Positions 47,810-58,024 are shown, counted from the stretch's first letter. The stretch is DNA of 64,000 nt from Methylococcaceae bacterium (GCA_016715325.1 JADKAL010000005.1:1-64000); one strand, 5' to 3'. The notes: generated by a model from the sequence alone, not told the origin. Translations and numbers: made by a program.

Positions 47810-50611
47810 CTAAAACCCATAACTCCAGGTGAAATTTAACGCGCCGTCGCGGTCGAGCTGGTAGCCGTTGAAGCCGGTATCGACCGGTTGCAACCATTCG
47901 ACGGCGATGCGGTTGCCTGCCAAACCGCCGGAAGGCACAGCGGCGCTCAAGCCGAAACCGACATCCCAAAACCGCCCGCCGTAGTTTTGCGGATAATCTT
48001 GCGGGCCGAATTTTAAGATACTGCTTTGCGATTGCGTACCGTCAGGTTCGGCAGGATTATAAAATTGTCCGATAGCTCCTGCGAACTGGCCTTTTACTGT
48101 GCCTTGCAAGGTGTACACGCCCCGAATCGAAGCCGTCAGCCACGGTGTAAAGTTATAACTGCCCCAAGCGGTAGCCTGGAAAATATCGCCTAAGGCATAA
48201 CCGGATTTATTCCGGTTTTCCATTCGTACCGTTCCGTTAGCTTGCACCCCCCAGGAAAATTCGTTCCGGCTGCCGGTGTAAGTTAAACTCGGTTTGAAAT
48301 CCCACGTGCCGCTACCTAATTGCATGCCGTAATCGATATAACCGCCGTCGATAGCGTGATTGCGCCGTAATTGGAGATTAACATCACCGGTTGGAGCGCT
48401 AAATCCGGTGGTCAAATGAATATGGTGGCTGCCGCTATCGAACAACTCGACCAATGCGTACATCCCGACATCGCCGATACCGCCGGTTTCATGCCCGTTT
48501 TGCACATGGTGCATCCCGTGCGGATTGGGCGGCGGCGCTGCACCGTCGAGTAAGCGCATATCCATGTCCATATCCACAAATTGCGGCATCAACATCAGTG
48601 TCAACCAATCGGCGGGAGCGTACATTAAATCGAGCATATGCATGCTCATGGACATGTTCGAAGGGGCTAGGTAACAAGGATCTCCGTTACAACCGTCCGA
48701 TATGACGGCCTGATCTCGGCTAGGTTCGCTTCCACCGAGGATAGCGCCGCTTTGGCTATTCCACATATAACGATAGCCGACCATGAAATTTCCTGCTTGC
48801 GGTAACATGTGTCCGAACATCACACCCGCAGGCGTGGGCGCGGCATGATTATGGTGGTGGAAATGATCGGCATCGGTCGGGTTGTTTCCGCTAAACGACA
48901 AGGCATTCAAATCGACTTTCAAAGCAGCATTCGCCAGCCAGTAATCGAAATCGGCGTAAGCCGTTTCGTCCCCGCCGCCGATTTTTAACGAACCTTGGTG
49001 GGTGTAGTATTCAAAGCCAGTTTCAAGCGTTAAGCCCTTCGCGAACTGTTTAGTGATCGTCAGCCCGCCGCTTAATGCACCAAAGCCGGAAAGCCGGTGA
49101 TCGCTGGAAAAATGCGCCGGAAGTTTTTTAGGGTCGTAAAATTCGCGCTTACTATCAACGGCCTGAATTGAAGGCGGCGCACGGTTGCCTTGATTGTCTC
49201 TCAGATATTGTTCGAAAGTGGCTGGGTCGAATATTTGGGAATATTCCTTGCCGTCATTGCCGATGACTATTTGGTTACCGTCAGCATCTAAAATGTTTTT
49301 ATAATAAGCTTGATTCGATACCAGCCAAGGGGCATAAAAATCGGCCGCGTCTTGCGAGTAATAACGTATGCGCGGTGTGACCGTCCAACCTGCACCCAAA
49401 GGCTGCACCCAGTCCGCTTCAAAGCTGTGTGATTGAATACCCCAATCGTCCGCCGAAAACCGGTAATCGAAATGTAATGCCGCATCGAGCGGCTCGATGT
49501 ATTGCACATAACGCCCGCCCAAATTCCATTGGTTGCGTTCTTCCGGTCGTTGTTCAAGCAAGGTGAACACAGTACTGTTGTATCCGTCCTTCGGAGCGCC
49601 TAATTGCCGGTCGGGATCGATAAAGGCAATTGCCGTGCCTTTGTAAGGATTGCCCATATAACCGGTACTGCGTGTATAACTTAGGTCGGCGCTCAGTAAG
49701 ACATTTTTATCGACCACTTGCGTCAAACCTAAATGCGTAGACCAATCTTGGCGATTGCCATGTAGGAATTTGGCAAAGCCTAAGTTCTCCAGAATATCGA
49801 TTTGGCCGGGCGGGGCGTTCTGAATACTCACTAAGGAATCGTGATCGAGAATGGCTTTGGTTTCGCTATTGGTGTAACTTAAATCGACATTCAGCGTGGT
49901 TTGTTTTTGATTGAAATCGAAGCGCCCGCCCAGATTTCCGAAACGGGATTCGTAATCGTTTTCAATAGAAAGACCGCCGCCTACGCTGACGGCAGTTTCG
50001 TCCCAATCATACGTCAATTTAAAATCGCCTTGTTTACGTGTTTCAGGCGATGCCGTCGCCATGATGTGTTGCAGGCGGTTGTTCTTTTTATACTTTAAAA
50101 CGTCCAATTGCGTAACGGGATCGATTTCGCCCGTAAACACGCCGTCGAGCGGCCTAAATTTCGAGTCCAACGCTAATCCGTCCGTCACATAGGGGGACGA
50201 ACCGGTTACCACAAGCCCATCCGGTGAAGAGAGAACCTTGTTGCCTTTGAATGCTGCCGGCGCCGTTGTGACCGGCGTTGCGCCGCCCCAGGTATCTTGA
50301 ACATAGTTAAAGGCAAATTTAATTCGATCGGATAGACTGAACTTGGAACTGCCGTGCAGGCTTTCAACTTCTATCGGATTAAAACTTTTCGATTTGGTTT
50401 GAGTTGAAAATAAATCGCTCTTATCAATATAAATATTCCGCTTTCCCTCCTGATAGTGGCTGTACTGAAAATCGATCTCGTCGTCTTCGGCGGCATAGAT
50501 TACTGGCGAGATTAAGCCCGGCAACATCAGTGCGGCTGTCGTAAAAGAATGCAGATCGATATTTTTCTTCTTATATCCTGTAGTACTCATCGTTATTTTT
50601 GTATGCGGCAT
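47810..50611 (-). CDS. DUF3570-like outer-membrane protein fused to a second barrel-like domain
   Basis: 933 residues with a signal sequence (about 20-41, ending VIYAAED). The first half (about 45-570) resembles DUF3570 proteins, seen in operons with thioredoxin-like and metal-related genes. The second half (about 600-933) resembles Met/His-rich outer-membrane proteins found near copper genes. It shows a run of HFHHHNHAA at about 610, MSMSMHMLDLMYAP, VDMDMDMR and a barrel-like strand pattern ending FTWSYGF with terminal aromatic Phe. A two-barrel fusion is unusual. The Met/His clusters suggest copper binding, and the next gene is dsbD. The start may be 50611 or 50590; neither has a clear ribosome site. 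Confidence 0.7.
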   Translation of the reverse strand: MPHTKITMSTTGYKKKNIDLHSFTTAALMLPGLISPVIYAAEDDEIDFQYSHYQEGKRNIYIDKSDLFSTQTKSKSFNPIEVESLHGSSKFSLSDRIKFAFNYVQDTWGGATPVTTAPAAFKGNKVLSSPDGLVVTGSSPYVTDGLALDSKFRPLDGVFTGEIDPVTQLDVLKYKKNNRLQHIMATASPETRKQGDFKLTYDWDETAVSVGGGLSIENDYESRFGNLGGRFDFNQKQTTLNVDLSYTNSETKAILDHDSLVSIQNAPPGQIDILENLGFAKFLHGNRQDWSTHLGLTQVVDKNVLLSADLSYTRSTGYMGNPYKGTAIAFIDPDRQLGAPKDGYNSTVFTLLEQRPEERNQWNLGGRYVQYIEPLDAALHFDYRFSADDWGIQSHSFEADWVQPLGAGWTVTPRIRYYSQDAADFYAPWLVSNQAYYKNILDADGNQIVIGNDGKEYSQIFDPATFEQYLRDNQGNRAPPSIQAVDSKREFYDPKKLPAHFSSDHRLSGFGALSGGLTITKQFAKGLTLETGFEYYTHQGSLKIGGGDETAYADFDYWLANAALKVDLNALSFSGNNPTDADHFHHHNHAAPTPAGVMFGHMLPQAGNFMVGYRYMWNSQSGAILGGSEPSRDQAVISDGCNGDPCYLAPSNMSMSMHMLDLMYAPADWLTLMLMPQFVDMDMDMRLLDGAAPPPNPHGMHHVQNGHETGGIGDVGMYALVELFDSGSHHIHLTTGFSAPTGDVNLQLRRNHAIDGGYIDYGMQLGSGTWDFKPSLTYTGSRNEFSWGVQANGTVRMENRNKSGYALGDIFQATAWGSYNFTPWLTASIRGVYTLQGTVKGQFAGAIGQFYNPAEPDGTQSQSSILKFGPQDYPQNYGGRFWDVGFGLSAAVPSGGLAGNRIAVEWLQPVDTGFNGYQLDRDGALNFTWSYGF

Positions 50612-51440
50612 AATTTGTTGCGGGTAACGGCTATCATTTTTCTGTTTGTAACTGAGTGCTTGTCTGTTCGCGATTTAGGTCAAATCCGCACGGAAATACC
50701 TTAATCCGGCTTAGGTGTGAATAAGGCTCTTGATGCGTATTTCTTACTCGCTTCATGATGTTTATTTATGTATTAACCGACCTTTGTTAGCCAAAACTAA
50801 AGTACGTGATGTCATGAGCATTCAGTTGTGTCGTATTGAAAATTGCATTTCTGTCGTTGGTTAAGGAAGTCATTTGAATTAGGGTAGGAAAATCCAGTAA
50901 ATTAAATCGCACTCAAAAAACGCCGCGGATGTCGCGTCCTCAGATAGATGGAGGGCAAAAACTTCAGTTCGGACAAGTGGAGCAAACGTTAGCTGATAAA
51001 AAAATTGTTAATCTCGAAAATAAAGCAATATATGCGCCACAAATGTGGTTTTTATAGAAAGACGGTGAGCGATTTACTAGTAGGAATAAATTAGGCAACA
51101 AATTGAATTTATTTATCTTTATTGTTACTAACAAAAAATGTCGCAAAGATTGATTAGGAATTCGCTAGTTTAGCGTGGGCTAATAGGACGTTACGAAATC
51201 AAAAAGTGCGTGATATAACACAGTTCATAAATAATTTAATGCCAATAAAACCCAATATTTATAAGGGACTTAGAAAAAAAGTGTGTGATATGCCGCACAA
51301 GGTGTGTGATATGACACACTTTTTTGTAGTGATCCAGGCCAGTCAAGCGCTTAAAACATATCCAAAATTTAAAAAAACTTATACGGCAGAGCCTAATCCG
51401 TCATTCAACTGAGTTATGAGTCGATAGAAAGAAGGAACTT
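50612..51440. other. Large intergenic region with operator-like repeats
   Basis: About 830 bp with no acceptable gene. The open frame at 51206-51412 is made by the palindromes themselves. It should hold the promoter of the minus-strand DUF3570-type gene. The palindromic sites are listed separately. Confidence 0.5.
51206..51319. repeat. Three 18-bp palindromic repeats (operator-like)
   Basis: GTGCGTGATATAACACAG (51206-51223), GTGTGTGATATGCCGCAC (51281-51298) and GTGTGTGATATGACACAC (51302-51319) share GTGYGTGATAT plus a right arm close to the reverse complement of the left arm. The last two are 21 bp apart, two turns of the helix. The outer A-run/T-run of the last pair could also form a hairpin. 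A regulator-binding cluster is the simplest reading. Confidence 0.55.
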
Positions 51441-51446
51441 GTGAGC

Positions 51447-51626
51447 ATGAAATCAATCAAGGTGCTAACTGTGACAGTAAGTTTTATCGGAGTAACCGCT
51501 CAAGCAGGGAGATTGATAAGCGGTCAATGGCAAACTGCCGTTTGCAGACAGAATCCGCCGCCTCTGACCATCAATAGAGTGGACGGATGTCAAAGTGTTA
51601 AAGACATCAACGCTTGTGAGGCATAA
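51447..51626 (+). CDS. Small secreted protein
   Basis: 59 residues from ATG 51447; the GTG at 51441 is an alternative, with AAGGA at 51431-51435 serving either. A signal peptide (MKSIKVLTVTVSFIGVTAQA) is followed by a 39-residue mature part with three cysteines (AVCRQN, DGCQS, NACEA). No known family is recognised. The clean signal and ribosome site support a real gene. Confidence 0.5.
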   Translation: MKSIKVLTVTVSFIGVTAQAGRLISGQWQTAVCRQNPPPLTINRVDGCQSVKDINACEA

Positions 51627-51910
51627 GCGCAGGGTAATTAAAATTGCATCGTTAACGAAGCGAATATCGTTTATCAAATTATCGCAACCACTGCAATTTC
51701 TGTTTAAGACCAATTACATCTCGAAGTTAAACGTATTCAGCAAGAATCCGAACCCGGAAAAGCTAAAGTTTACGGTGCAATTTTAAATCCGGTGAAGACC
51801 GGGTTAATCGTTTGCGTTTTATATATTTTATCTAATTGCAAAGTATGTGAAACCTGAGTAATGTTCAGTGTTATAACAATGTTAAATAATTTCAACTCTA
51901 GAGTTTCATC
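51627..51910. other. Leader region of ppdK
   Basis: Holds a short hairpin ATCCGGT-GAAG-ACCGGGT near 51787 and AT-rich sequence downstream, including TTATATATT. No gene is seen. No convincing -35/-10 pair could be fixed. Confidence 0.4.
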
Positions 51911-54658
51911 ATGTCAGAAAAATACATCTATTCATTCCATACCGGCGACGGAAAAAACAAGGTTCTGTTGGGCGGCAAAGGCGCTAATCTTTGCGAAATG
52001 ACGCAGATAGGGCTTAATGTGCCGCCAGGATTTGTTATTACGACCAAAGCATGTCTGGATTATCTGGCAAACCATCAATTGCCTGAAGGGTTGCTGGATG
52101 ATGTCAAAGCCCATATCGCCGAAGTCGAAGCGCTCTCAGGGAAAAAATTCGGCGACAGCCATAATCCTTTGCTGGTTTCGGTTCGTTCCGGTTCGGCTAT
52201 TTCAATGCCCGGTATGATGGATACCATTTTGAATCTGGGACTGAATACCCGAACATTGACCGGTCTCATTGAACAAACAGGCGATACACGATTCGCTTAT
52301 GATGCCTATCGCCGATTTATCCAGCTATTCGGTAAGGTTGCTTTAGGCATCGACGATGAGAAGTTCGACCTGCATTTCGCCAGTATTAAAAAACAAGCCG
52401 GGATCAAATCGGATGTGGGACTGAATGCCGATCATTTACAGCAAATCAGCGAGCTGTTTTTGGAAGTAGTGCAGGAAGAAACCGGTAAACCGTTCCCTGA
52501 GGATGTCTACGAACAACTGGAATTGTCGATTAAAGCGGTATTCAACTCCTGGATGGGTAAACGTGCTGTCGATTACCGGCGCGAATTTCATATCACGCCG
52601 CAAATGGCCAATGGAACGGCTGTGAATGTCGTCGCGATGGTGTTCGGTAACATGGGTAACGATTGCGCAACGGGCGTAGGGTTCACCCGCAACCCAGGTA
52701 CCGGTACGAATGAAATGTACGGCGAATATTTGGTCAATGCACAAGGCGAAGACGTTGTTGCCGGCATCCGTACGCCGAAACCCGTGCAGGAGTTGGCGCA
52801 TGAAATGCCGGAACTTTATAAGCAACTCGTCGATTTGCGTAACAAGCTGGAATCGCATTACAAAGAAGTACAAGATTACGAATATACCATTGAGCGCGGC
52901 ATACTCTATTGTTTGCAAACCCGCAACGGCAAGATGAATGCTACCGCTATGGTAAGAACATCGGTGGAAATGGTGGCGGAAGGCTTAATCAGCAAAGAAA
53001 AGGCTTTGTTGCGAATCAACCCCGAATTGCTGGAACAACTCTTACATCCGCAACTCGATCCTGAGAATAAACAACATCCCGTAGCGCAAGGATTACCGGC
53101 TTCGCCAGGGGCTGCTTCCGGTAAATGCGTGTTCGATGCCGACACGGCGGAATTGATGGGGCGCGCCGGAGAGCCGGTCATCTTATTGAGGGAAGAAACC
53201 AAGCCGGAAGATATTCACGGGTTTTTTGCCGCCCAGGGTATTTTGACCAGTCGTGGCGGTAAAACCTCGCACGCGGCTGTAGTCGCGAGAGGGATGGGTA
53301 AAGCCTGTATCGCAGGTGCCGAAGATATTAAAATCGATGTCCGTTCCCGTCAGGCGGTCGTCGGCGATTTACACATTCGCGAAGGCGACATCATAACCAT
53401 CGACGGGAGCTCCGGCCTGATTTATATCGGTAAAATCCCGACGATTGAACCGTCCTTTTCAGATGAGTTAAAAACTCTATTGGCGTGGGCCGATGAGTTC
53501 GCCGAACTAGAAGTTCATGCTAATGTGGATACACCGGAACGGGCAAAGATGGCAAAAAGTTATGGCGCAACCGGGATCGGACTGTGTCGTACCGAGCGGA
53601 TGTTCAATGCCTCCGATCGTTTGCCGTTAGTCATCGACATGATTTTAGCGGATACGAAAGAAGCTCGGCAGGATGCGTTGGAAAAATTGTTCCCTATCCA
53701 GAGGGACGATTTTAAGCAGCTATTCGAAGCGATGTCGCCGTATCCGGTGACTGTAAGATTGCTGGATCCGCCGATGCACGAGTTTTTGCCGAGCGAACAT
53801 CAACTGGAAGATGAAATTAAAGCTTTGAATCTCTATAAAGTTATGATTTACGGGCAACAAGTAACCTTGGATACACTAGGCGCGCAGATTGCTTTGCCGG
53901 GTCCTTTTAATCTTTTGAACGAAGAAGTCATCAATAAGGCGATAGCTAAAAAAGAATTGATGCTCAAAAAAGTGAAAGAGTTATACGAAGTCAATCCGAT
54001 GCTGGGACATCGCGGTGTTCGCCTCGGTATGTCGTATCCCGAAATTTACCAAATGCAAATTCGCTCGATTCTTGAAGCCGCCGCCCTGTGCGCGAAACAA
54101 AGAACGCCGATTCTTCCGGAAATCATGGTGCCGCAAGTCATCACCGTACAAGAGTTGATCAAAGTAAAATCGTATGTCGATCAAATACAACAAGAAGTCG
54201 AACATCAATACGGCATCCGCTTGGAATTTAAATTCGGGACTATGGTAGAGACCGTTAGAGCCTGTACCCGGGCCGCTGAGTTAGCCGAAGTCGCGGAATT
54301 TTTCTCGTTCGGCACGAATGACTTAACCCAAGCGACCTTCTCCTTTTCTCGCGAAGATGCGGAAAATAAATTTTTACCGCTTTACAACGAAACCGGACTG
54401 CTGGAAGACAATCCATTCGAAGTGTTGGATGCTAAAGGCGTCGGTCAGTTAATGAAAATGACCGCCGATGCCGGACATAAAACCCGGCCCGACATCAAAA
54501 TAGGAATCTGCGGAGAACAAGGCGGACACCCGCAATCGATTCGCTTCTGTCATCATATTAAGCTGGATTATGTGTCCTGCTCGGCGCCCAGAATACCGAT
54601 TGCGAGATTAGCGGTAGCGCATGCTAAATTATTGGAAAATGACTATCGAGTGATGTAA
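51911..54658 (+). CDS. ppdK: Pyruvate, phosphate dikinase
   Basis: Reversibly converts pyruvate, ATP and phosphate to phosphoenolpyruvate, AMP and pyrophosphate. It has 915 residues. The N-terminal nucleotide domain has LGGKGANLCEM and SVRSGSAISMPGMMDT. The central swivelling domain has the phospho-carrier histidine in SRGGKTSHAAVVARGMGKACI. The C-terminal PEP domain has GLCRTERMF and the active-site cysteine region GICGEQGGHP. All are intact over 2.7 kb. In many methanotrophs this enzyme replaces or supports classical glycolytic steps. A terminator follows. Confidence 0.97.
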   Translation: MSEKYIYSFHTGDGKNKVLLGGKGANLCEMTQIGLNVPPGFVITTKACLDYLANHQLPEGLLDDVKAHIAEVEALSGKKFGDSHNPLLVSVRSGSAISMPGMMDTILNLGLNTRTLTGLIEQTGDTRFAYDAYRRFIQLFGKVALGIDDEKFDLHFASIKKQAGIKSDVGLNADHLQQISELFLEVVQEETGKPFPEDVYEQLELSIKAVFNSWMGKRAVDYRREFHITPQMANGTAVNVVAMVFGNMGNDCATGVGFTRNPGTGTNEMYGEYLVNAQGEDVVAGIRTPKPVQELAHEMPELYKQLVDLRNKLESHYKEVQDYEYTIERGILYCLQTRNGKMNATAMVRTSVEMVAEGLISKEKALLRINPELLEQLLHPQLDPENKQHPVAQGLPASPGAASGKCVFDADTAELMGRAGEPVILLREETKPEDIHGFFAAQGILTSRGGKTSHAAVVARGMGKACIAGAEDIKIDVRSRQAVVGDLHIREGDIITIDGSSGLIYIGKIPTIEPSFSDELKTLLAWADEFAELEVHANVDTPERAKMAKSYGATGIGLCRTERMFNASDRLPLVIDMILADTKEARQDALEKLFPIQRDDFKQLFEAMSPYPVTVRLLDPPMHEFLPSEHQLEDEIKALNLYKVMIYGQQVTLDTLGAQIALPGPFNLLNEEVINKAIAKKELMLKKVKELYEVNPMLGHRGVRLGMSYPEIYQMQIRSILEAAALCAKQRTPILPEIMVPQVITVQELIKVKSYVDQIQQEVEHQYGIRLEFKFGTMVETVRACTRAAELAEVAEFFSFGTNDLTQATFSFSREDAENKFLPLYNETGLLEDNPFEVLDAKGVGQLMKMTADAGHKTRPDIKIGICGEQGGHPQSIRFCHHIKLDYVSCSAPRIPIARLAVAHAKLLENDYRVM

Positions 54659-54728
54659 AAAGTGTACAAGGGTACGCGACAGAGTTTGAAGGTCAGTCGA
54701 TATCCGTAGCGTCGCTTTACTCAAAATG

Positions 54729-54766
54729 AACCGAATCGAACGGCATGCCTTTTCGATTCGGTTTTC
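54729..54766 (+). terminator. Rho-independent terminator after ppdK
   Basis: AACCGAATCGAA (54729-54740) pairs with TTCGATTCGGTT (54752-54763), followed by TTT. It lies 70 bp past the ppdK stop and may serve the converging gene as well. Confidence 0.8.
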
Positions 54767-54774
54767 CGAAAATT

Positions 54775-55221
54775 TCAAGCGACTTGAATACTCTGTAACC
54801 AAGACAACAATTGCAAATTCAGCTGGCGAAATGTTTCCTGTTTAATAGGCTTGGTCAGATAACTTGTGGAGCCGGAGATTACGCTTTTAAACTTATGCCC
54901 AGGCGAAGTATTACCGGTAATGATAATAATCGGCGTCATTTCGTAGCCTTTTATTTCTCGGATCAGTGTGCAGGTTTCGAAACCGTCAAGTCCCGGCATC
55001 GTCACATCGAGAAAAATAATATCGTAACGTTTGCTTTCTACCATTTTTAACGCTTCTTCGCCGTTATCGGCGAATTCGATTTCTCCGATATGAGGGAGCG
55101 TACGAAGGCTGGCGCTTAACAGTTTTTTGGCAGGCGCATAATCATCCACAACCAACGCTCGAAAGCAGTTAATTGTAGTCAGCTGAGATTTGTTCATGGT
55201 AAATGTTTTATCGGTTTTCAT
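54775..55221 (-). CDS. CheY-like single-domain response regulator
   Basis: 148 residues with one receiver domain (about 22-140). The acid pair DD lies in ALVVDDYAPA, the phosphorylated aspartate in DIIFLDVTMPG, the threonine in IIIITGN and the lysine in YLTKPI. There is no output domain, so it acts by protein contact or phosphotransfer. No kinase is adjacent. The N-terminal 20 residues are variable. The start ATG at 55221 has AGGTG upstream. Confidence 0.85.
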   Translation of the reverse strand: MKTDKTFTMNKSQLTTINCFRALVVDDYAPAKKLLSASLRTLPHIGEIEFADNGEEALKMVESKRYDIIFLDVTMPGLDGFETCTLIREIKGYEMTPIIIITGNTSPGHKFKSVISGSTSYLTKPIKQETFRQLNLQLLSWLQSIQVA

Positions 55222-55909
55222 GTTAACACCTCTATTATTTTTATGTCGTTTATCCGGTTTTAAAGATTGTTTTGCTGGCGGAAAGCAAAAACGAAACTAC
55301 CAAAATAACGGTTTATACGGACTTATCTCTAAGCTTTTTGAGAGTATCGATGATCGCCGATAACTGTAATGTCTTAATGAAGGTTGCGAGAATCTTCGAA
55401 TTGCGGCATGTTGATGATGCTTGGAATCGGTTGCGTTTGTCGAAAAAAGCGACTTTCGACAATTCTTCAATACCTAGTATAGCGACTCGTAGGTATTAAC
55501 ATTTCATAGGCCGGATCAAGCGTCATCGGTCGTAGCGTCCAAAGTTCTGGCGAACAAATTAAAACCTTTTAAGGCTTATAGTTTAAGTCGAGTAAAAGAT
55601 AACGCGTTCTTTATGATTCGTTTGATAACCAATTCACACTTTTAACGATTGAATAAAAAATAATAAAAACAGAGCAATAGGGGGAAAGAAGCGGCATAAA
55701 AAAACGGATCTACGCAGCGTTTAAAGTTTTTTTAATGCGCATAGCCGACTCATTGTTGATTCGGCCTTTTAAAGTCTGAACCGTTCGTACCCACGGGTTA
55801 TTAATGCTGAGTAAGTCGAAGTACAGACCACCTTTCGACAGGCTCAATACCCAAAGAGAATTAAAGCGAACGGGAGTTAAGGCGTAATGGAGCCTAAGCT
55901 GTCGAAAGT
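55222..55909. other. Gene-poor stretch
   Basis: About 690 bp. No gene accepted; a 75-codon open frame at 55272-55499 has no ribosome site or family. It holds a perfect 9-bp hairpin TTGTCGAAA-N8-TTTCGACAA (55437-55462) without a T-run, and a REP-like piece with TTTCGACAGGCTCA near 55832. Confidence 0.5.
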
Positions 55910-56383
55910 TTAGGCAAATCCTACCGGATTCCATTCTTCCATCATCTTTTGACGAGCGGAGTCCAGACGCACCGACATCAATTCCGCAAACTTTTTTAGT
56001 AGTTCGTAACCGAATTTCGGGTCGAGTTCGCATTGCGCAAGTATCGCTTTGCCGTCGAATCTCAATAAATCCGCATCTTCTGTCGCCTTGGCTTGAAAGC
56101 TCCATTTATAAGGCGATATCAGCCAAGACCAACCCAAGACTTGATTTTGCCCTAACGATTGAATAACTAAGCTGGGACCCAGGATAGCGGGCATTTCTAT
56201 GGAAATGTTGCCGCTGAGTAGAACATAAAATTTATCGGCGGTTTCACCTTGATGGAATAGAACGTGTCCTTTGGCTATTTCAACCCGGCTGCAACAGTTG
56301 CTTAAAAATGAAAGCGTTTCAGCACTTAAGCCTCCAAAAAAAGCATGGTTTGATAAGTATTCAACAGTGGATGGGGCGTTCAT
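55910..56383 (-). CDS. Cyclic-nucleotide-binding-domain protein
   Basis: 157 residues with a Crp-type cNMP-binding barrel (about 12-128). Visible are FFGGLSAETLSFLSNCC, VLFHQGETADKFYVLLSGNISIE (in parts) and VLGWSWLISPYKWSFQAKA. The last region replaces the usual phosphate-binding cassette with an aromatic, SWL-type loop, so nucleotide binding is doubtful. No helix-turn-helix follows, so it is not a transcription factor. Partner and ligand are unknown. Confidence 0.8.
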   Translation of the reverse strand: MNAPSTVEYLSNHAFFGGLSAETLSFLSNCCSRVEIAKGHVLFHQGETADKFYVLLSGNISIEMPAILGPSLVIQSLGQNQVLGWSWLISPYKWSFQAKATEDADLLRFDGKAILAQCELDPKFGYELLKKFAELMSVRLDSARQKMMEEWNPVGFA

Positions 56384-56614
56384 AGGTCGTCTCCGAAAAA
56401 TAGATGTTTTAGATTACAGCAAACGAACTTGTAAAATCAATTTCAGTCGCCGTCGAAATCTATGACAAGCCTATTAAACCGAAGTGCTGAGTTCCAGGTG
56501 AATTAAAAGACCGTTTTTCCTTATGCGCATAGAAATTCATTGTAGCGTTCTCAAATTTCGTTGTGCTAGCGGGGCAGGTGAAACAACACTAGGACCACAC
56601 TGAAATTTGTTTAG

Positions 56615-56986
56615 CTACCAATGTTTGTTGGATGTGTTCCATTTGTAAAGCGCGGCGGCAAATAGGTTGTAGACAACATGACAAACTTGTTTGATAACAG
56701 GAAGACTCAGCAACTTCGATATCCAACTTTGATTAGGCGAATGCCGCCAAATGGTTAAAAAGGCATCAAAACCGATTTGAATTTGCCCGTTTTCGTCAAT
56801 GACATGCAATCGTTCTCTGACGGATTCGAGGTCCGAATTTAACTCTGAAACAAAAGCATTTTTCTGGTGGATATCGTTCCATTGAATTTCGCAACGGCTT
56901 TCCTTTTCCATCTGACCTTCAATACCAGCCTTGCAAACAGGGCACGCCGAGTTGTAATACACCTTTAGTTTGGATTTATTCGACAT
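56615..56986 (-). CDS. DCC-family (DUF393) thiol-disulfide oxidoreductase-like protein
   Basis: 123 residues. The N-terminal VYYNSACPVCKAGIE has a CxxC motif followed by a thioredoxin-like strand-helix order, and GFDAFLTIWRHSP is the other typical block; LLSLPVIKQVCHVVYN and the tail complete the family. No signal peptide. Function is not established for the family. It lies upstream of a divergent short region before the DUF817 gene. Confidence 0.85.
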   Translation of the reverse strand: MSNKSKLKVYYNSACPVCKAGIEGQMEKESRCEIQWNDIHQKNAFVSELNSDLESVRERLHVIDENGQIQIGFDAFLTIWRHSPNQSWISKLLSLPVIKQVCHVVYNLFAAALYKWNTSNKHW

Positions 56987-57120
56987 AAGATGATGCGTTC
57001 AGGTTTTATGATGAAGTGTATAGATCACATTTCCGCGATAGCGGTTATGTATCTTTGTGTTATAAAAATTCAGGTATCGCAAAGACGCAGCCCGATCTAC
57101 CCGGCTAACAATACAGGAAA

Positions 57121-57966
57121 TCAAAATGGCACATGTACGCGTTCTTTAAAATGTTTAAGATTAGCGACAATCGTAAATGTCATGATTACCAGCAACGACC
57201 ATGAACTCCATTTGCCCAAGTGTACGGTCGACCAAGCCCCTAATTGATTCGGATAACGCCATATTCCGAAAAATGTGCTGATATTTTCCGCAAGCCAGAT
57301 AAAAAAACCGATCAGCACAAATGCTAACAAGAGCGGCATGGTCCGGTCGCGATCGAGCGGACGAAAGATAACAACGGCACGGGCGTAAAGTCCCAGCGTA
57401 CACATAGCGATATACCAGCGGTAGTCGCCGATAAAATGATGCGTGAAAAAATTTGCATAGATCGTGACGGCAACGATTGTCGCCATCCAGTAAGGGGGAT
57501 GATGCCTGATCCGAAGATCAAGCAAACGCCAAGCTTGAATGATATAACTTCCCACGGCGGCATACATAAAGCCTGAAAATAACGGTACGCCGAAAAGTTT
57601 GGTATAGGCAAAGTCCGGATAACTCCACGCTTTAATACCGCTGGAAGTCTTAAAAACTTCCAACGTAAAACCGACCATGTGAAAAAGGCAAATAGCTTTT
57701 AGCTCATCGATTGTTTCAAGTTTGGTAACCACCATCCAACACTGAATTACTAAAGCAAAGAACAACAGCATATCGTAGCGTGAACATCCCCCAAATCCGT
57801 TTCGCGGCACAACAAATACTGCAGTAAAAAAGAGACCGACAAATAAACAGGCTCTAGCCTGCTTGATGCCAAAAAACAAGAATTCGGTTGAAAATCGAGC
57901 TAGACCCGATAGGTTCGACCTATCTGCTCGAGTAAGGAGAAACTGATCCAATTTGTGTAATGGCAT
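57121..57966 (-). CDS. DUF817-family integral membrane protein
   Basis: 281 residues from the ATG at 57966 (MPLHKLDQFLLTRADRS); the longer open frame from 58062 overlaps the TIR gene end and is rejected. About eight membrane helices. Typical blocks are TEFLFFGIKQARACLFVGLFF (in parts), CLFHMVGFTLEVFKTSSG, WSYPDFAYTKLFGVPLFSGF (in parts), NFFTHHFIGDYRWY and LGKWSSWSLLVIMTF. Family function unknown. It follows the TIR gene by 58 bp on the same strand. Confidence 0.85.
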   Translation of the reverse strand: MPLHKLDQFLLTRADRSNLSGLARFSTEFLFFGIKQARACLFVGLFFTAVFVVPRNGFGGCSRYDMLLFFALVIQCWMVVTKLETIDELKAICLFHMVGFTLEVFKTSSGIKAWSYPDFAYTKLFGVPLFSGFMYAAVGSYIIQAWRLLDLRIRHHPPYWMATIVAVTIYANFFTHHFIGDYRWYIAMCTLGLYARAVVIFRPLDRDRTMPLLLAFVLIGFFIWLAENISTFFGIWRYPNQLGAWSTVHLGKWSSWSLLVIMTFTIVANLKHFKERVHVPF

Positions 57967-58024
57967 GGTTTTTTCAGTTTTGGAAGGGCAACCTTTGCTA
58001 GATGTTAGCTGAATAGGAAGGTTT

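Noticed and set aside
51206-51412. 68-codon open frame
   Set aside because: Its sequence is produced by the three palindromic repeats and it has no ribosome site.
55272-55499. 75-codon plus-strand open frame
   Set aside because: No ribosome site, no recognisable domain and odd amino-acid mix; it overlaps a perfect hairpin.
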